A stretch of 64,000 bases of DNA from DASSNR01 sp036278935 (GCA_036278935.1 DASUKA010000093.1:1-64000), one strand, 5' to 3'; counted from the stretch's first letter, positions 51,475 through 60,337 are shown. Notes: generated by a model from the letters alone, not told the origin. A program made the numbers and translations.

Positions 51475-52315
51475 GGGTGTCCTCCACGTGGTTGACCGCA
51501 ACTTCGCCCACTCCAACGCCAACGTTGTGCCGATCTCGCGTCTCGGCCGGCTCTGGTGCACCGCTCGCAGTGCGCTCCTGCTCGGCCTTTACTCCCTGTA
51601 CGTGCTTGTGGTCGTCGGACCGGGGCAACGCCTCATCGTGTGGCCGTTCATCGCCCTCTTTCCCGCCCGCCGCCGCTCCGTGCTCGCCCGTTGGGTCCGC
51701 GCCCATCTCCGCGTGGCGCTGCACGCGGCCCGCGCGATCGCCGGCGTCCGCATCTCAGTGAGGGGCGCCATCAGTCCGGCGAGTTGCGTGGTCCTCATGA
51801 ACCATCAATCGATCGTCGACATCCCCATCGGCCTCACCCTCATGCCCGGCCCGCTGGCCGTGATTCCCACGCGCGATCGCTACCGCCGAGGCATCCCGGG
51901 TATCTCGCCCTATGTGCGCATGGCGGGCTTTCCCTTCGTCACGCAGCGCCCGACGGCGTTGCGCTCGGATTTGCAGGCCTTGAAGGGCGTGGTGGATGAC
52001 GTGGCGCGTGGCGAGCAGTCGCTGCTCATCTTCCCTGAGGGACACCGCACGCGGGATGGCGAGATCGGACAGTTCATGAAGGCGGGGCTGCGGCTGATAC
52101 TCAAACGCACGCACTGTCCCGTCTACTGCATCGTTGCCGACGGCATGTGGACGGCCCGCACCTATGCGGAGGCCGCCGCGAACTTCAGCCATGCGCAGGT
52201 GCGTGTGGTCGTCCTCGGCCCCTTCGCATCGCCCGCCCCTGCCGCGATCGACGCCTTCATCGACTCGCTGCGCGACCGCATGGTTGCCGCGCTCGCCGAT
52301 CTCCGGGCATCCTAG
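51473..52315 (+). CDS. PlsC-type 1-acylglycerol-3-phosphate acyltransferase
   Basis: A 280-residue acyltransferase with a hydrophobic segment (SALLLGLYSLYVLVVVG) near the N-terminus. The catalytic NHQSIVDIP (HX4D) is near residue 110 and the FPEGHRTRDGEIGQFMKAG substrate site near residue 190, both as in PlsC. The ATG at 51473 overlaps the start codon of the divergent SPT gene (the two share CATG), and no good ribosome site precedes it, so the start may lie downstream, for example the GTG at 51488 or 51527. It makes phosphatidic acid or a related ester, which the next two genes can use. Confidence 0.82.
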   Translation: MGVLHVVDRNFAHSNANVVPISRLGRLWCTARSALLLGLYSLYVLVVVGPGQRLIVWPFIALFPARRRSVLARWVRAHLRVALHAARAIAGVRISVRGAISPASCVVLMNHQSIVDIPIGLTLMPGPLAVIPTRDRYRRGIPGISPYVRMAGFPFVTQRPTALRSDLQALKGVVDDVARGEQSLLIFPEGHRTRDGEIGQFMKAGLRLILKRTHCPVYCIVADGMWTARTYAEAAANFSHAQVRVVVLGPFASPAPAAIDAFIDSLRDRMVAALADLRAS

Positions 52316-52330
52316 GCCACCGCCCTCGCC

Positions 52331-53326
52331 GTGCCCGCCTCCCATCGCTCCCTCGCCCAGGACCTGCCTGCTGCCCTGGCCCATGGACTGGACGCCCCCC
52401 CGTCCACCGACACGGCACGCCTGGCGCGCGGCATCGCGGCCGCCTTCGGCGATGCGACGCTCGCGCTCCTGCACTACGGGTCGCACGCGCATCGCTCCGA
52501 TGCCCGGCCGGAAAGCGCCCACGACTTCTTCGTGATCGTACGGAGCTACCGGGCGGCGTACCGTGCTCTGGCTGCCTCGCTGCACACGGGCTACTCGCCC
52601 ACCACGGCAACCATGCTCGCGCACCTGCTCCCGCCGAATGTCATCGCGGTCCGACCACCGGATGCCGCGCCGCTCACCGCCAAATGCGCGGTGCTCTCGC
52701 TGGCGCATCTGCGGCGTGCGTGCTCGCCTCGGGCACGAGATCATTTTGTCCACGGGAGATTGTTTCAGCAGATCCAGCTCGCCTGGGTGAGAGATGAAGA
52801 CGTCCGAGCGGTGGTGACCGATGCCGTCCTCGCCGTACGAGCGCACACCCTTGCGTGGGGGCGGCCCTATCTCCCCGCGCACTTCACCGTCCACGATTAC
52901 TGCCGCACCCTGCTCGAAACGTCGTTTGCCGCCGAAATCCGGCCTGAAGGAAATGCCCGCCTGGCGGTGTTGCTCGAGGCGCAACGCGGCACGCTGACCC
53001 CGGTGTACGAGACCATGCTCCAATATCTCGTGCTCCAAAGGATACTTGCCTCCGACGGGAAAGTCTACAGCATCCGGCAAACGGTTGATTGGCTCACGCG
53101 GGCACGTATCGGGCTCTATTTCCGCCGCAGCAAGCTGCGGGCAACGCTCCGCTGGCTCAAGTACATTGCGTTGTACGACGATTGGCTCGACTACCTCCTC
53201 CGCAAGATCGAGAGGCGAAGCGGCATGTCCATCGCGCTCACCCCGCGCGAGCGCCGCTGGCCGCTCCTCTTCCTGTGGCCCAAAGTCATCCGTTATCTCC
53301 GCACCCGCCCGCAACACCATGCCTGA
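52331..53326 (+). CDS. Tam41-like putative CDP-diacylglycerol synthase / nucleotidyltransferase
   Basis: A 331-residue protein with a nucleotidyltransferase-like LLHYGSHAHRSD and a metal-site HDFFVIV segment near residue 60, then VHDYCRTLLETSFAAEIRPE, which resembles the LSY-GD-R region of the mitochondrial CDP-DAG synthase Tam41. There are no membrane helices, as in Tam41 and unlike CdsA. Its position between PlsC and a CDP-alcohol phosphatidyltransferase strongly suits making CDP-diacylglycerol. A GTG at 52331 opens the frame 15 bp after the PlsC stop. Remote similarity by eye only. Confidence 0.5.
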   Translation: MPASHRSLAQDLPAALAHGLDAPPSTDTARLARGIAAAFGDATLALLHYGSHAHRSDARPESAHDFFVIVRSYRAAYRALAASLHTGYSPTTATMLAHLLPPNVIAVRPPDAAPLTAKCAVLSLAHLRRACSPRARDHFVHGRLFQQIQLAWVRDEDVRAVVTDAVLAVRAHTLAWGRPYLPAHFTVHDYCRTLLETSFAAEIRPEGNARLAVLLEAQRGTLTPVYETMLQYLVLQRILASDGKVYSIRQTVDWLTRARIGLYFRRSKLRATLRWLKYIALYDDWLDYLLRKIERRSGMSIALTPRERRWPLLFLWPKVIRYLRTRPQHHA

Positions 53327-54083
53327 GATGACTCTTGTCAACCGCATCGCGCTTGCCCTCGCGGCCGCGGTCATCCTCACGATGCCCATCTTTGCCGTCG
53401 TGGCGCGCTCTCGCCCGCTCGACCCCGAGGTGGCCAGACGTCCGAAGTCGCTGCTGCTCGGCTACTGGGTACGGGACTGGGCCATGTGGATCATCACGCC
53501 CATCGAACGCGGGTGTCTGCGCGCGGGTGTCGCGCCGGATGTCTTCAACTTCCTGGGGCTGGGGCTGAGTCTGGCGGCCGGCGTCGCCTACGCCGGCCAT
53601 GCGCTCTCGGTGGCCGGATGGCTGGTGCTGCTGGGCGGTGTATCGGACATCTTCGACGGGCGAATCGCCCGCGCCCGGAACCTGGCGTCGCCGTACGGCG
53701 CATTCATCGACTCCACGCTCGATCGCTTCGCGGAAACGTTCGCGTTCGTCGGCCTCGCCATCGGACTCGCAGCCGCGGCTCCCTGGCAGGCGTTCGCCGT
53801 CGCCCTGGCGCTGGGTAGCTCGATGCTCGTGAGCTACACCCGCGCGCGCGGCGAGGCGCTCGGCGTCGAATGCAAGCGGGGCACGATGCAGCGCGCCGAG
53901 CGCCTGGTACTGCTCGGGGTCGCCTCCATTGTGGACGGGGCGATCACCAGCCGCACGGGGTGGGTACCGGGATCCTTCCTGGCCGCTGTCATTTTGCTGA
54001 TCGGGCTGGGGGCGCTGGGCACGGCCATCTACCGCACCGTGTTCATCTCCCGGGCATTGCTGCATCGAAGCGATACAGACTGA
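53319..54083 (+). CDS. CDP-alcohol phosphatidyltransferase
   Basis: A 254-residue membrane enzyme that exchanges the CMP of CDP-diacylglycerol for an alcohol. The family signature D-x2-DG-x2-AR-x8-G-x3-D-x3-D is exact: SDIFDGRIARARNLASPYG followed by AFIDSTLDRF. Five or six membrane helices surround it. An ATG at 53319 overlaps the preceding stop by eight bases; a second ATG at 53328 lies just after it. The alcohol (inositol phosphate, glycerol phosphate, serine or other) cannot be told from sequence. It ends the plus-strand lipid operon. Confidence 0.9.
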   Translation: MPEMTLVNRIALALAAAVILTMPIFAVVARSRPLDPEVARRPKSLLLGYWVRDWAMWIITPIERGCLRAGVAPDVFNFLGLGLSLAAGVAYAGHALSVAGWLVLLGGVSDIFDGRIARARNLASPYGAFIDSTLDRFAETFAFVGLAIGLAAAAPWQAFAVALALGSSMLVSYTRARGEALGVECKRGTMQRAERLVLLGVASIVDGAITSRTGWVPGSFLAAVILLIGLGALGTAIYRTVFISRALLHRSDTD

Positions 54084-54205
54084 CAGGCTTCGATACGCAC
54101 GCGACGAGGGTCCCGACGAGGGTCCGACGCGCGTATCTGCACGAGCGCAGGGCATCGTCCGACAGCGCTGAGCGTGCGGTCGAGCAGCTGCTGGAGCGAC
54201 TGAGT

Positions 54206-54247
54206 GCGGTGTCCGTGGGCGCCAATACCGGCGCCCACGGACACCGC
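54206..54247. terminator. Perfect 18-bp hairpin between convergent genes
   Basis: GCGGTGTCCGTGGGCGCC and its exact reverse complement flank a six-base loop (aatacc). It begins 12 bp after the acnA stop and lies between the convergent phosphatidyltransferase and acnA. No T-run follows on either strand, but the long GC-rich stem suits a bidirectional terminator. Confidence 0.55.
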
Positions 54248-54259
54248 GATAGACGCGAA

Positions 54260-57046
54260 CTATCGCTTCGCCATCTGCCGCAACACGTATTGCAGGATGC
54301 CGCCGTTGCGGTAGTACGCCGCCTCTTCCGGCGTATCCACGCGCGAGCGCACGCGGAATTCCTTCACGCTGCCGTCCTCGGCGGTTGCGCGTACGGTGAG
54401 TGTCGCGCGCGGCGGCATGGCATCGTCCATCCCTTCGATGTCGTAGCGCTCGAAGCCCGTGAGCCCCAGCGATTGCCGCGTGTCGTCGTTGGTGAATTCG
54501 AGTGGCAGCACGCCCACGCCCACCAGGTTGGAGCGGTGAATCCGCTCGAACGACTCGGCGATCACCGCGCCCACGCCGAGCAGCAAGGTGCCTTTGGCGG
54601 CCCAGTCGCGCGACGACCCTGTGCCGTATTCCTTTCCGGCGATGACGAGGAGCGGCGTTCCGTCGTGCTGGTATGCCATGGCCGCGTCGAAGATCGTCTG
54701 CGCGTCGCCACCCGCGCGTGTGGCCGTCCATCCTCCTTCGGTACCCGGCGCCAGCTCGTTACGCAACCGGATATTCGCGAAGGTGCCGCGCATCATCACC
54801 TCGTGGTTGCCGCGGCGCGACCCGTAGGAGTTGAACTCCCGCGTGGTCACGCCATGCGCGATCAGCCACTTGCCCGCGGGACTGGCCGCGGGAATGGAAC
54901 CGGCGGGCGAGATGTGGTCCGTCGTAATGGAGTCGCCGAGCATGGCAAGCACGCGTGCGCCCCGGATCGGCTGGACGGCCGGCGCCTCGCGCGTCATCCC
55001 ATCGAAGAAGGGGGGATGCTTCACGTAGGTGGACTCCTCGGACCACGTGTACAGGTCGCCCTCGGGAACCGGGAGCGCTGCCCACCGCTCGTCCCCCTCG
55101 AAGACGTTCGCGTACTGCCGGCGGAACATGTCGCTCTTGACGGACGAGAGCATCAGGTGCTCCACCTCGGTGGGGGTGGGCCAGATGTCGCGAAGGAAGA
55201 CCGGGCCGTCGGTGCCAATGCCCAGCGGTTCGGTGAGCAGGTCGATGTCCATGCGTCCGGCGAGCGCGTACGCAACCACCAGCGGAGGCGACGCGAGATA
55301 GTTGAAGCGCGTGTACGGGTTGATCCGCCCCTCGAAGTTGCGATTGCCCGAGAGAACCGAGGTGACCACCAGCTTGTTGGCCTCGATGGCGTCCGCGATG
55401 GGCTGCGGCAGCGGTCCGGAATTCCCGATGCACGTGGTGCACCCGTATCCCACGACGTTGAATCGGAGCTGCTCCAGCGATTTCAGCACGTCGGCCTTCT
55501 TGAAGTAATCGGTCACGACCTTTGAGCCGGGCGCCAGGCTGGTCTTCACCCATGGCTTGGTCATGAGTCCCTTGGCCAGCGCCTTCTGGGCGAGGAGGCC
55601 TGCGGCCAGCATGACCGACGGGTTCGACGTGTTGGTGCAGCTGGTGATCGCCGCGATCACCACCGAGCCGTGCCGCAGCCCGAACTCCACGCCGTTCATC
55701 TCGACGTGCACGCTCTCCTCCGCCGGTGCCTGCTCCCCCGCGCGCTCCGCCACGATCGCGGTGGAGAGCCCCGGCTCGGCGGACACGGCGCGCGCGCGCG
55801 CTACCTCCGCCGCCCCCGCCAGCGTTCCGGTCCGCTCCAGCTCCCCATGCAGCGCCGCCGTGAACATCTCCTTGGCCTTCGCCAGCGGCACGCGGTCCTG
55901 CGGCCGCTTCGGTCCGGCGAGGCTGGGCTCCACGCTGCCGAGATCGAGCTCCAGCGTATCGTTGAACATGGGATCGGGCGTGTCGTCAGTGCGGAAGATC
56001 CCCTGCTCCTTGCAATACGCTTCCACCAACCGCACCTGGTGCTCGTCGCGCCCGGTAAAGCGCAGGTACTTGAGCGTCTCCGCGTCCACGGGGAAGAATC
56101 CCACCGTCGCGCCGTACTCGGGCGACATGTTGCCAATGGTCGCGCGGTCCGCCAACGCAAGGCTCGAGAGCCCCGCCCCGTAGTACTCCACGAACTTTCC
56201 GACCACCTTCTTCTGCCGCAGCATCTGCGTGACCGTGAGCACCAGATCGGTGGCGGTAGCGCCCGGCGGCAGCTTGCCATGCAGCTTGAACCCCACCACT
56301 TCGGGGATGAGCATCGAGAGCGGCTGGCCCAGCATCGCCGCCTCGGCTTCGATGCCGCCCACGCCCCAGCCCAACACGCCCAGTCCGTTGATCATGGTCG
56401 TGTGTGAATCGGTGCCGACCAGCGAGTCGGGATACGCGTATTCCACACCATCCGCGCTGCTGGAGAAGACCGACCGTCCCAGATACTCGAGATTCACCTG
56501 ATGGCAGATGCCGGTCTCGGGAGGCACGACGCGGAAGTTGCGGAACGCCCGCTGTCCCCAGCGCAGAAAGGCGTAGCGCTCCGAGTTGCGCTCGTACTCG
56601 CGCTCCGCGTTGATGAGAAAGGCGGCCTCCGAACCGTATTCGTCCACCTGCACCGAGTGGTCGATCACGAGGTCGGCCGGTTGCAACGGGTTGATGCGTG
56701 CGGCGTCACCGCCGAGCGCGGCCAGCGCGTCACGCATGGCAGCGAGATCCACCACGGCGGGAACGCCGGTGAAATCCTGCAGCAGCACGCGGCTGGGCCG
56801 AAAGGCGATTTCCTGCTCGACGTGGCCGGTGCATTCCCAGTGCGCGAGCGCCTCGATGTCGCCGCGCTTGACGAAGGAATCGTCCTCGTAGCGCAGCAGA
56901 TTCTCGAGGAGCACCTTCAACGACACGGGAAGACGGTGGATCGTACTGCCGGCGAGGCCGCGCAGCGCGTCGAGACGAAAGATGGTGTAGGACCGCCCGT
57001 CCACGTCGAGTGTGGAGCGGCTGCCGAAGGAGTTGAGCGAAGTCAT
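54260..57046 (-). CDS. acnA: Aconitate hydratase A
   Basis: A 928-residue iron-sulfur enzyme of the TCA cycle interconverting citrate and isocitrate. The family blocks are present: RLPVSLKVLLENLLRYED, SHTTMINGLGVLGWGVGGIE, IAAITSCTNTSNPSVML with the first cluster Cys, GYGCTTCIGNSGPLP with the other two, and MLGDSITTDHISPAGSIPAA plus GKEYGTGSSRDWAAKG in the swivel domain. AcnA rather than AcnB by domain order. The ATG at 57046 begins the conserved N-terminus. It is monocistronic, with convergent and divergent neighbours. Confidence 0.96.
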   Translation of the reverse strand: MTSLNSFGSRSTLDVDGRSYTIFRLDALRGLAGSTIHRLPVSLKVLLENLLRYEDDSFVKRGDIEALAHWECTGHVEQEIAFRPSRVLLQDFTGVPAVVDLAAMRDALAALGGDAARINPLQPADLVIDHSVQVDEYGSEAAFLINAEREYERNSERYAFLRWGQRAFRNFRVVPPETGICHQVNLEYLGRSVFSSSADGVEYAYPDSLVGTDSHTTMINGLGVLGWGVGGIEAEAAMLGQPLSMLIPEVVGFKLHGKLPPGATATDLVLTVTQMLRQKKVVGKFVEYYGAGLSSLALADRATIGNMSPEYGATVGFFPVDAETLKYLRFTGRDEHQVRLVEAYCKEQGIFRTDDTPDPMFNDTLELDLGSVEPSLAGPKRPQDRVPLAKAKEMFTAALHGELERTGTLAGAAEVARARAVSAEPGLSTAIVAERAGEQAPAEESVHVEMNGVEFGLRHGSVVIAAITSCTNTSNPSVMLAAGLLAQKALAKGLMTKPWVKTSLAPGSKVVTDYFKKADVLKSLEQLRFNVVGYGCTTCIGNSGPLPQPIADAIEANKLVVTSVLSGNRNFEGRINPYTRFNYLASPPLVVAYALAGRMDIDLLTEPLGIGTDGPVFLRDIWPTPTEVEHLMLSSVKSDMFRRQYANVFEGDERWAALPVPEGDLYTWSEESTYVKHPPFFDGMTREAPAVQPIRGARVLAMLGDSITTDHISPAGSIPAASPAGKWLIAHGVTTREFNSYGSRRGNHEVMMRGTFANIRLRNELAPGTEGGWTATRAGGDAQTIFDAAMAYQHDGTPLLVIAGKEYGTGSSRDWAAKGTLLLGVGAVIAESFERIHRSNLVGVGVLPLEFTNDDTRQSLGLTGFERYDIEGMDDAMPPRATLTVRATAEDGSVKEFRVRSRVDTPEEAAYYRNGGILQYVLRQMAKR

Positions 57047-57190
57047 GGCATCACGCGGGTGTGCACGCTCGCCGCATGCGAGCGCCGTGAAGAATTGAGC
57101 CACTGCCACGACGGCCAGCTGCCTGTCGCGACAGGCTCCCGATAATGTATCATGGCATGTGCCGTGGTGTGGCGGATGTGAGCCGCGGTC

Positions 57191-58405
57191 TCAATCTCCG
57201 GCGGCGTCCATCCTGCGGTCCTCATGGCGGGCTCTGCCGCCGGCCTCGCCAACCGTGCGCGCAATGATCGCTCGCGTGGGGCAGTGCTCCACGAAGTCGC
57301 CGTCTGCCGGTGACCACTGGACGACGGGCGTGGTGGGATAGGCCTTTCCTGTGTCGTCCATTGCCATGAGCGTCGGGGCCAGGGCCGTGCACATTGTGCA
57401 CCCGATGCACCGGTCGCGATCTACCGACAGCTCGACCAGCCGCCGCGGGTACACGCCCCCTTCCGAAGTGAGCGCGTCGCCCACCTGGTCGAGCGCCGAG
57501 CAGGCGGCATCGTACCCCGCCTGAATGAACTCCGTGGCGTTGGTGAAGCTGAACCAGTGGTAGTCGCCGAGATGCGGGCGAATGAGGAGCATCGGCGGCG
57601 CGCGCCACTCCGCCAGCGGGCTCTGCTGCAGCGCGTGCATCATGACGGTCGCGGCGCGCATGTAGATCGCGGCAAAGCCCAGCGGCACGGCGTCGCCCGC
57701 GGGAGTGAGCTCCGAGCTTCCGACATCCACGGCGATCACGGCGTCCGCTCCCACAGCGGCGATGGCCGCAGGCAGGTTGTCGATGGTGCCGCCATCCACG
57801 CAGTATCGGCCGCCCACGACCCCGGGCGGAAAGGACCCCGGCAACGCGCACGAGGCGTAGACCGCATCTTCGATGGACACGTCCTGCAGGCCGGGCAGCC
57901 CCCAGACCACGCGCGTGCCGCGCTCGATATCCACCGTATTCACGAGCAGCGGCACGCCAAGCTCGCGAAAGGTGCACGATGGGCATGTGGTCGCACAGAG
58001 CGCGCGCAGCGGCTCCCCGTGGTAGAGCGACGGCGTCTGCATCCGCTCGATGACCATACCGAGATTGAGTCGGAAGAGATCGCGCTTGCGCAGGGAGTGC
58101 GCCCGGCGCGCCATCTCTTCCACCGACATCCCTCCGGTCCACGCCGCGGCAATCAACGCCCCGATACTCGTACCGGCATAGACGGACGGGGCGATGCCGT
58201 ACTCGCTGAGCGCCCGCAGCACACCGAGGTGCGCGAACCCCTTGAGGCCGCCGCCGCCCAGCACGAGCGCCACGCGCGACGGAATGGGCGGCCGCCCCTC
58301 CGGCTCGTCGGCGGCACGCGCGAGCATCATGCCCATCCGCGTGCCGTGATCCTCGTGCGAGCGCTCCTCCTCGCGCCCGGCCACGTCGTCGGCGGGCGTC
58401 GTCAC
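57191..58405 (-). CDS. Patatin-like phospholipase fused to a C-terminal ferredoxin domain
   Basis: 404 residues. The patatin domain has the oxyanion loop GGGGLKGFAHLG, the nucleophile GTSIGALIAAAW and the catalytic Asp in VDGGTIDNLPA, so lipid acyl hydrolysis is expected. After residue 330 a one-cluster ferredoxin follows: DRDRCIGCTMCTALAP, then EHCPTRAI, giving Cys-x2-Cys-x2-Cys and a distal Cys-Pro, suited to a [4Fe-4S] or [3Fe-4S] cluster. The fusion of patatin with a ferredoxin is unusual. A GTG start at 58405 overlaps the DinB stop by four bases. Confidence 0.82.
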   Translation of the reverse strand: MTTPADDVAGREEERSHEDHGTRMGMMLARAADEPEGRPPIPSRVALVLGGGGLKGFAHLGVLRALSEYGIAPSVYAGTSIGALIAAAWTGGMSVEEMARRAHSLRKRDLFRLNLGMVIERMQTPSLYHGEPLRALCATTCPSCTFRELGVPLLVNTVDIERGTRVVWGLPGLQDVSIEDAVYASCALPGSFPPGVVGGRYCVDGGTIDNLPAAIAAVGADAVIAVDVGSSELTPAGDAVPLGFAAIYMRAATVMMHALQQSPLAEWRAPPMLLIRPHLGDYHWFSFTNATEFIQAGYDAACSALDQVGDALTSEGGVYPRRLVELSVDRDRCIGCTMCTALAPTLMAMDDTGKAYPTTPVVQWSPADGDFVEHCPTRAIIARTVGEAGGRARHEDRRMDAAGD

Positions 58406-58878
58406 CGGCGATCGCGTGTGGCGGCGGGCGCACCTCGCACGAACGCGATGTAATCCGTGGGCGATGGCGCCGCTCCCGCCTGGCGCAGCGCGCGCGCGAC
58501 CTGACCGCGGTGATACATGCCATGCAGCGCCACATGGGTCAGGATGTCTTCACGCGTCGAGCGGAAGGCGAGTCCCGCGCTGTTGACGTACGACACCTCG
58601 TCCTGCATGGCTGGCTCGTCGAGCTGATCCAGCAGCGCATCGTAGCCCTCACGGTTCTCGCGCGCGAGCGCCACGCAGTCATCGAGCGTGAGCGAGGGCC
58701 AGATGGCGACGGCCGGAGAGCGCTCGTGCAATCGGGCCAGCCATACGTGCTCCGAGCCGAGGACATGCGCGAACAGCGTCAGTGCATCGGGGGGGAGCGG
58801 ATGCGCCTGACGGAGGGAGGCGAGCACGCGCTCGTCGGCCCAGCCAAGGTGGGTGAACATTCGGCGCAGCAAGTCCAT
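58402..58878 (-). CDS. DinB/YfiT-type four-helix-bundle protein
   Basis: A 158-residue DinB-superfamily protein. The family histidines appear as FAHVLGSEHVWLARLH near residue 35 and HVALHGMYHRGQVARAL near residue 130, and the closing helix LRQAGAAPSPTDYIAF is typical. Such proteins bind a divalent metal and may act on thiols or DNA damage products; the role here is unknown. AGGAGG lies about ten bases before the ATG at 58878. It is coupled to the patatin-ferredoxin gene. Confidence 0.85.
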   Translation of the reverse strand: MDLLRRMFTHLGWADERVLASLRQAHPLPPDALTLFAHVLGSEHVWLARLHERSPAVAIWPSLTLDDCVALARENREGYDALLDQLDEPAMQDEVSYVNSAGLAFRSTREDILTHVALHGMYHRGQVARALRQAGAAPSPTDYIAFVRGAPAATRDRR

Positions 58879-59047
58879 GGTTCTCAGCACCTCCTGGAAG
58901 CCTACGACAGCCCGCAACGGAGGCAGCGGCATCGTCCCCGAATGATCGGTACGACGCCTGAGCCATGCAAGGCGGGGGCCGGGTGATGATCGATCGCTGC
59001 CGGCAACCATGTTCACGCCGTTTCCGTGCGCCGTATAGATTGCCCCC

Positions 59048-60226
59048 ATGCTCGCACCCGCGACCGACCCGCTCCTCTCCTTCCGCGCCGAGTTCCCGAT
59101 CCTCGAGCGCACCACCTACCTGGTCTCCAATTCGCTCGGCGCCATGCCGCGTGCCGTCCCGGAGCGGCTTGCCGAGTACGCAGCGGCCTGGGGAGAGCAG
59201 GGGGTGCGGGCCTGGTCGAACGGGTGGTGGGAGATGCCGGTGACGGTCGGTGACGAGATCGCGCCGCTCATCGGTGCGCAGCCCGGTGAAGTCGCGATGT
59301 TCCCCAACGTGTCGCTCGCGCAGGCGGCCATCGCGTCGGCCGTGGACTACGCGCCGCCGCGCGACACCGTCGTGATGACGGCGCTCGACTTTCCGTCGGT
59401 GCGCTATGTGTATGAAGGACTCGGCCGTCGGCTGGGGGCGCGTCTGGTGACCGTCCCGAGCGATGACGGGATCGGCATCGACCTCGACCGCCTGCTCGGC
59501 GCCATCGACGAGCGCACGCGCCTGGTTTCGATCTCGTACGTGCTCTTTCGCTCGGCCTACGTGATGGATGTCGAGGCGATCTGTGCGCGAGCGCACGAGG
59601 TCGGTGCGCTCGTCGCGCTGGATGCCTTTCATGCGGTGGGTATTCTCCCGGTGGACGTGAAGCGGAGCGGCGTGGATTTCCTCACCGGGGGCGTGCTGAA
59701 GTGGCTCTGCGGCGGTCCGGGCGGGTGCTTCCTGTATGTGTCGCCCCCGGTACGCGATCGGCTCGCGCCGTCTGTCACCGGGTGGCAGGCCCATGCGCGT
59801 CCGTTCGCCTTCGAGGATGGGATGGACTATACGGCCGGCATCTTCCGGTGGCTCAACGGCACTCCCGTCATCCCCGCGCTCTACGCGGCCATCGAGGGGC
59901 CGCGCCTGGTGCGGCGCGCCGGTATCGATGCCATCCGCGCCAAGAGTGTGCGGCAGACGACACGGCTCATCAAGCTCGCCAGCGACCGCGGCTACCGGGT
60001 GCATGCAGCGCGCGACGCCGAGCACCGCGGCGGCACAGTGGCGGTGGACGTCCCGCATGGCGCCGAGGTGACGGAGACGCTGCTCGCGCAGAACATTCTC
60101 GTCGACTACCGTCCGGACGCCGGTATCCGCATCGCGCCGCATTTCTACACGACGGATGATGAGCTCGAGCGCGCCATCGCCGCGATTGCATCGGCGCTGA
60201 GGCGTGGGACGCCGGGCCAGGGATAG
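59048..60226 (+). CDS. Kynureninase-like class V aminotransferase-fold PLP enzyme
   Basis: A 392-residue PLP enzyme. The kynureninase-type SNSLGAMPRAVPERLAEYAA opening, VSISYVLFRSAYVMDVEAI, LVALDAFHAVGILPVDVKR and FLTGGVLKWLCGGPGGCFLY with the PLP lysine are clear, and the end RIAPHFYTTDDELERAI matches. Kynureninase cleaves kynurenine to anthranilate, but the family includes other lyases, and no other tryptophan-degradation genes are nearby, so the substrate is open. Divergent from the DinB gene; 169 bp of promoter region lies between. Confidence 0.75.
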   Translation: MLAPATDPLLSFRAEFPILERTTYLVSNSLGAMPRAVPERLAEYAAAWGEQGVRAWSNGWWEMPVTVGDEIAPLIGAQPGEVAMFPNVSLAQAAIASAVDYAPPRDTVVMTALDFPSVRYVYEGLGRRLGARLVTVPSDDGIGIDLDRLLGAIDERTRLVSISYVLFRSAYVMDVEAICARAHEVGALVALDAFHAVGILPVDVKRSGVDFLTGGVLKWLCGGPGGCFLYVSPPVRDRLAPSVTGWQAHARPFAFEDGMDYTAGIFRWLNGTPVIPALYAAIEGPRLVRRAGIDAIRAKSVRQTTRLIKLASDRGYRVHAARDAEHRGGTVAVDVPHGAEVTETLLAQNILVDYRPDAGIRIAPHFYTTDDELERAIAAIASALRRGTPGQG

Positions 60227-60240
60227 CGCGAAGAGCGAAA

Positions 60241-60337
60241 GCAGAGAGGAGAAAGGAGAAAGGAGAAAGGGACCAGCTGGTGGAAGAACGGACTCACCCT
60301 CGCGGGCAGGTCATCCTGTCTCCTTTCTCCTCTCTGC
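60241..60337. repeat. Palindromic GGAGAAA-type tandem repeat (repeat locus H)
   Basis: gcagagaggagaaaggaga at 60241-60259 is exactly reverse-complemented at 60319-60337, a perfect 19-bp stem built from tandem GGAGAAA units. It lies 15 bp after the kynureninase-like stop and before the next plus-strand gene, so this copy is not between convergent genes. The same unit type occurs in the right half of the locus at 25060-25275. Confidence 0.78.
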
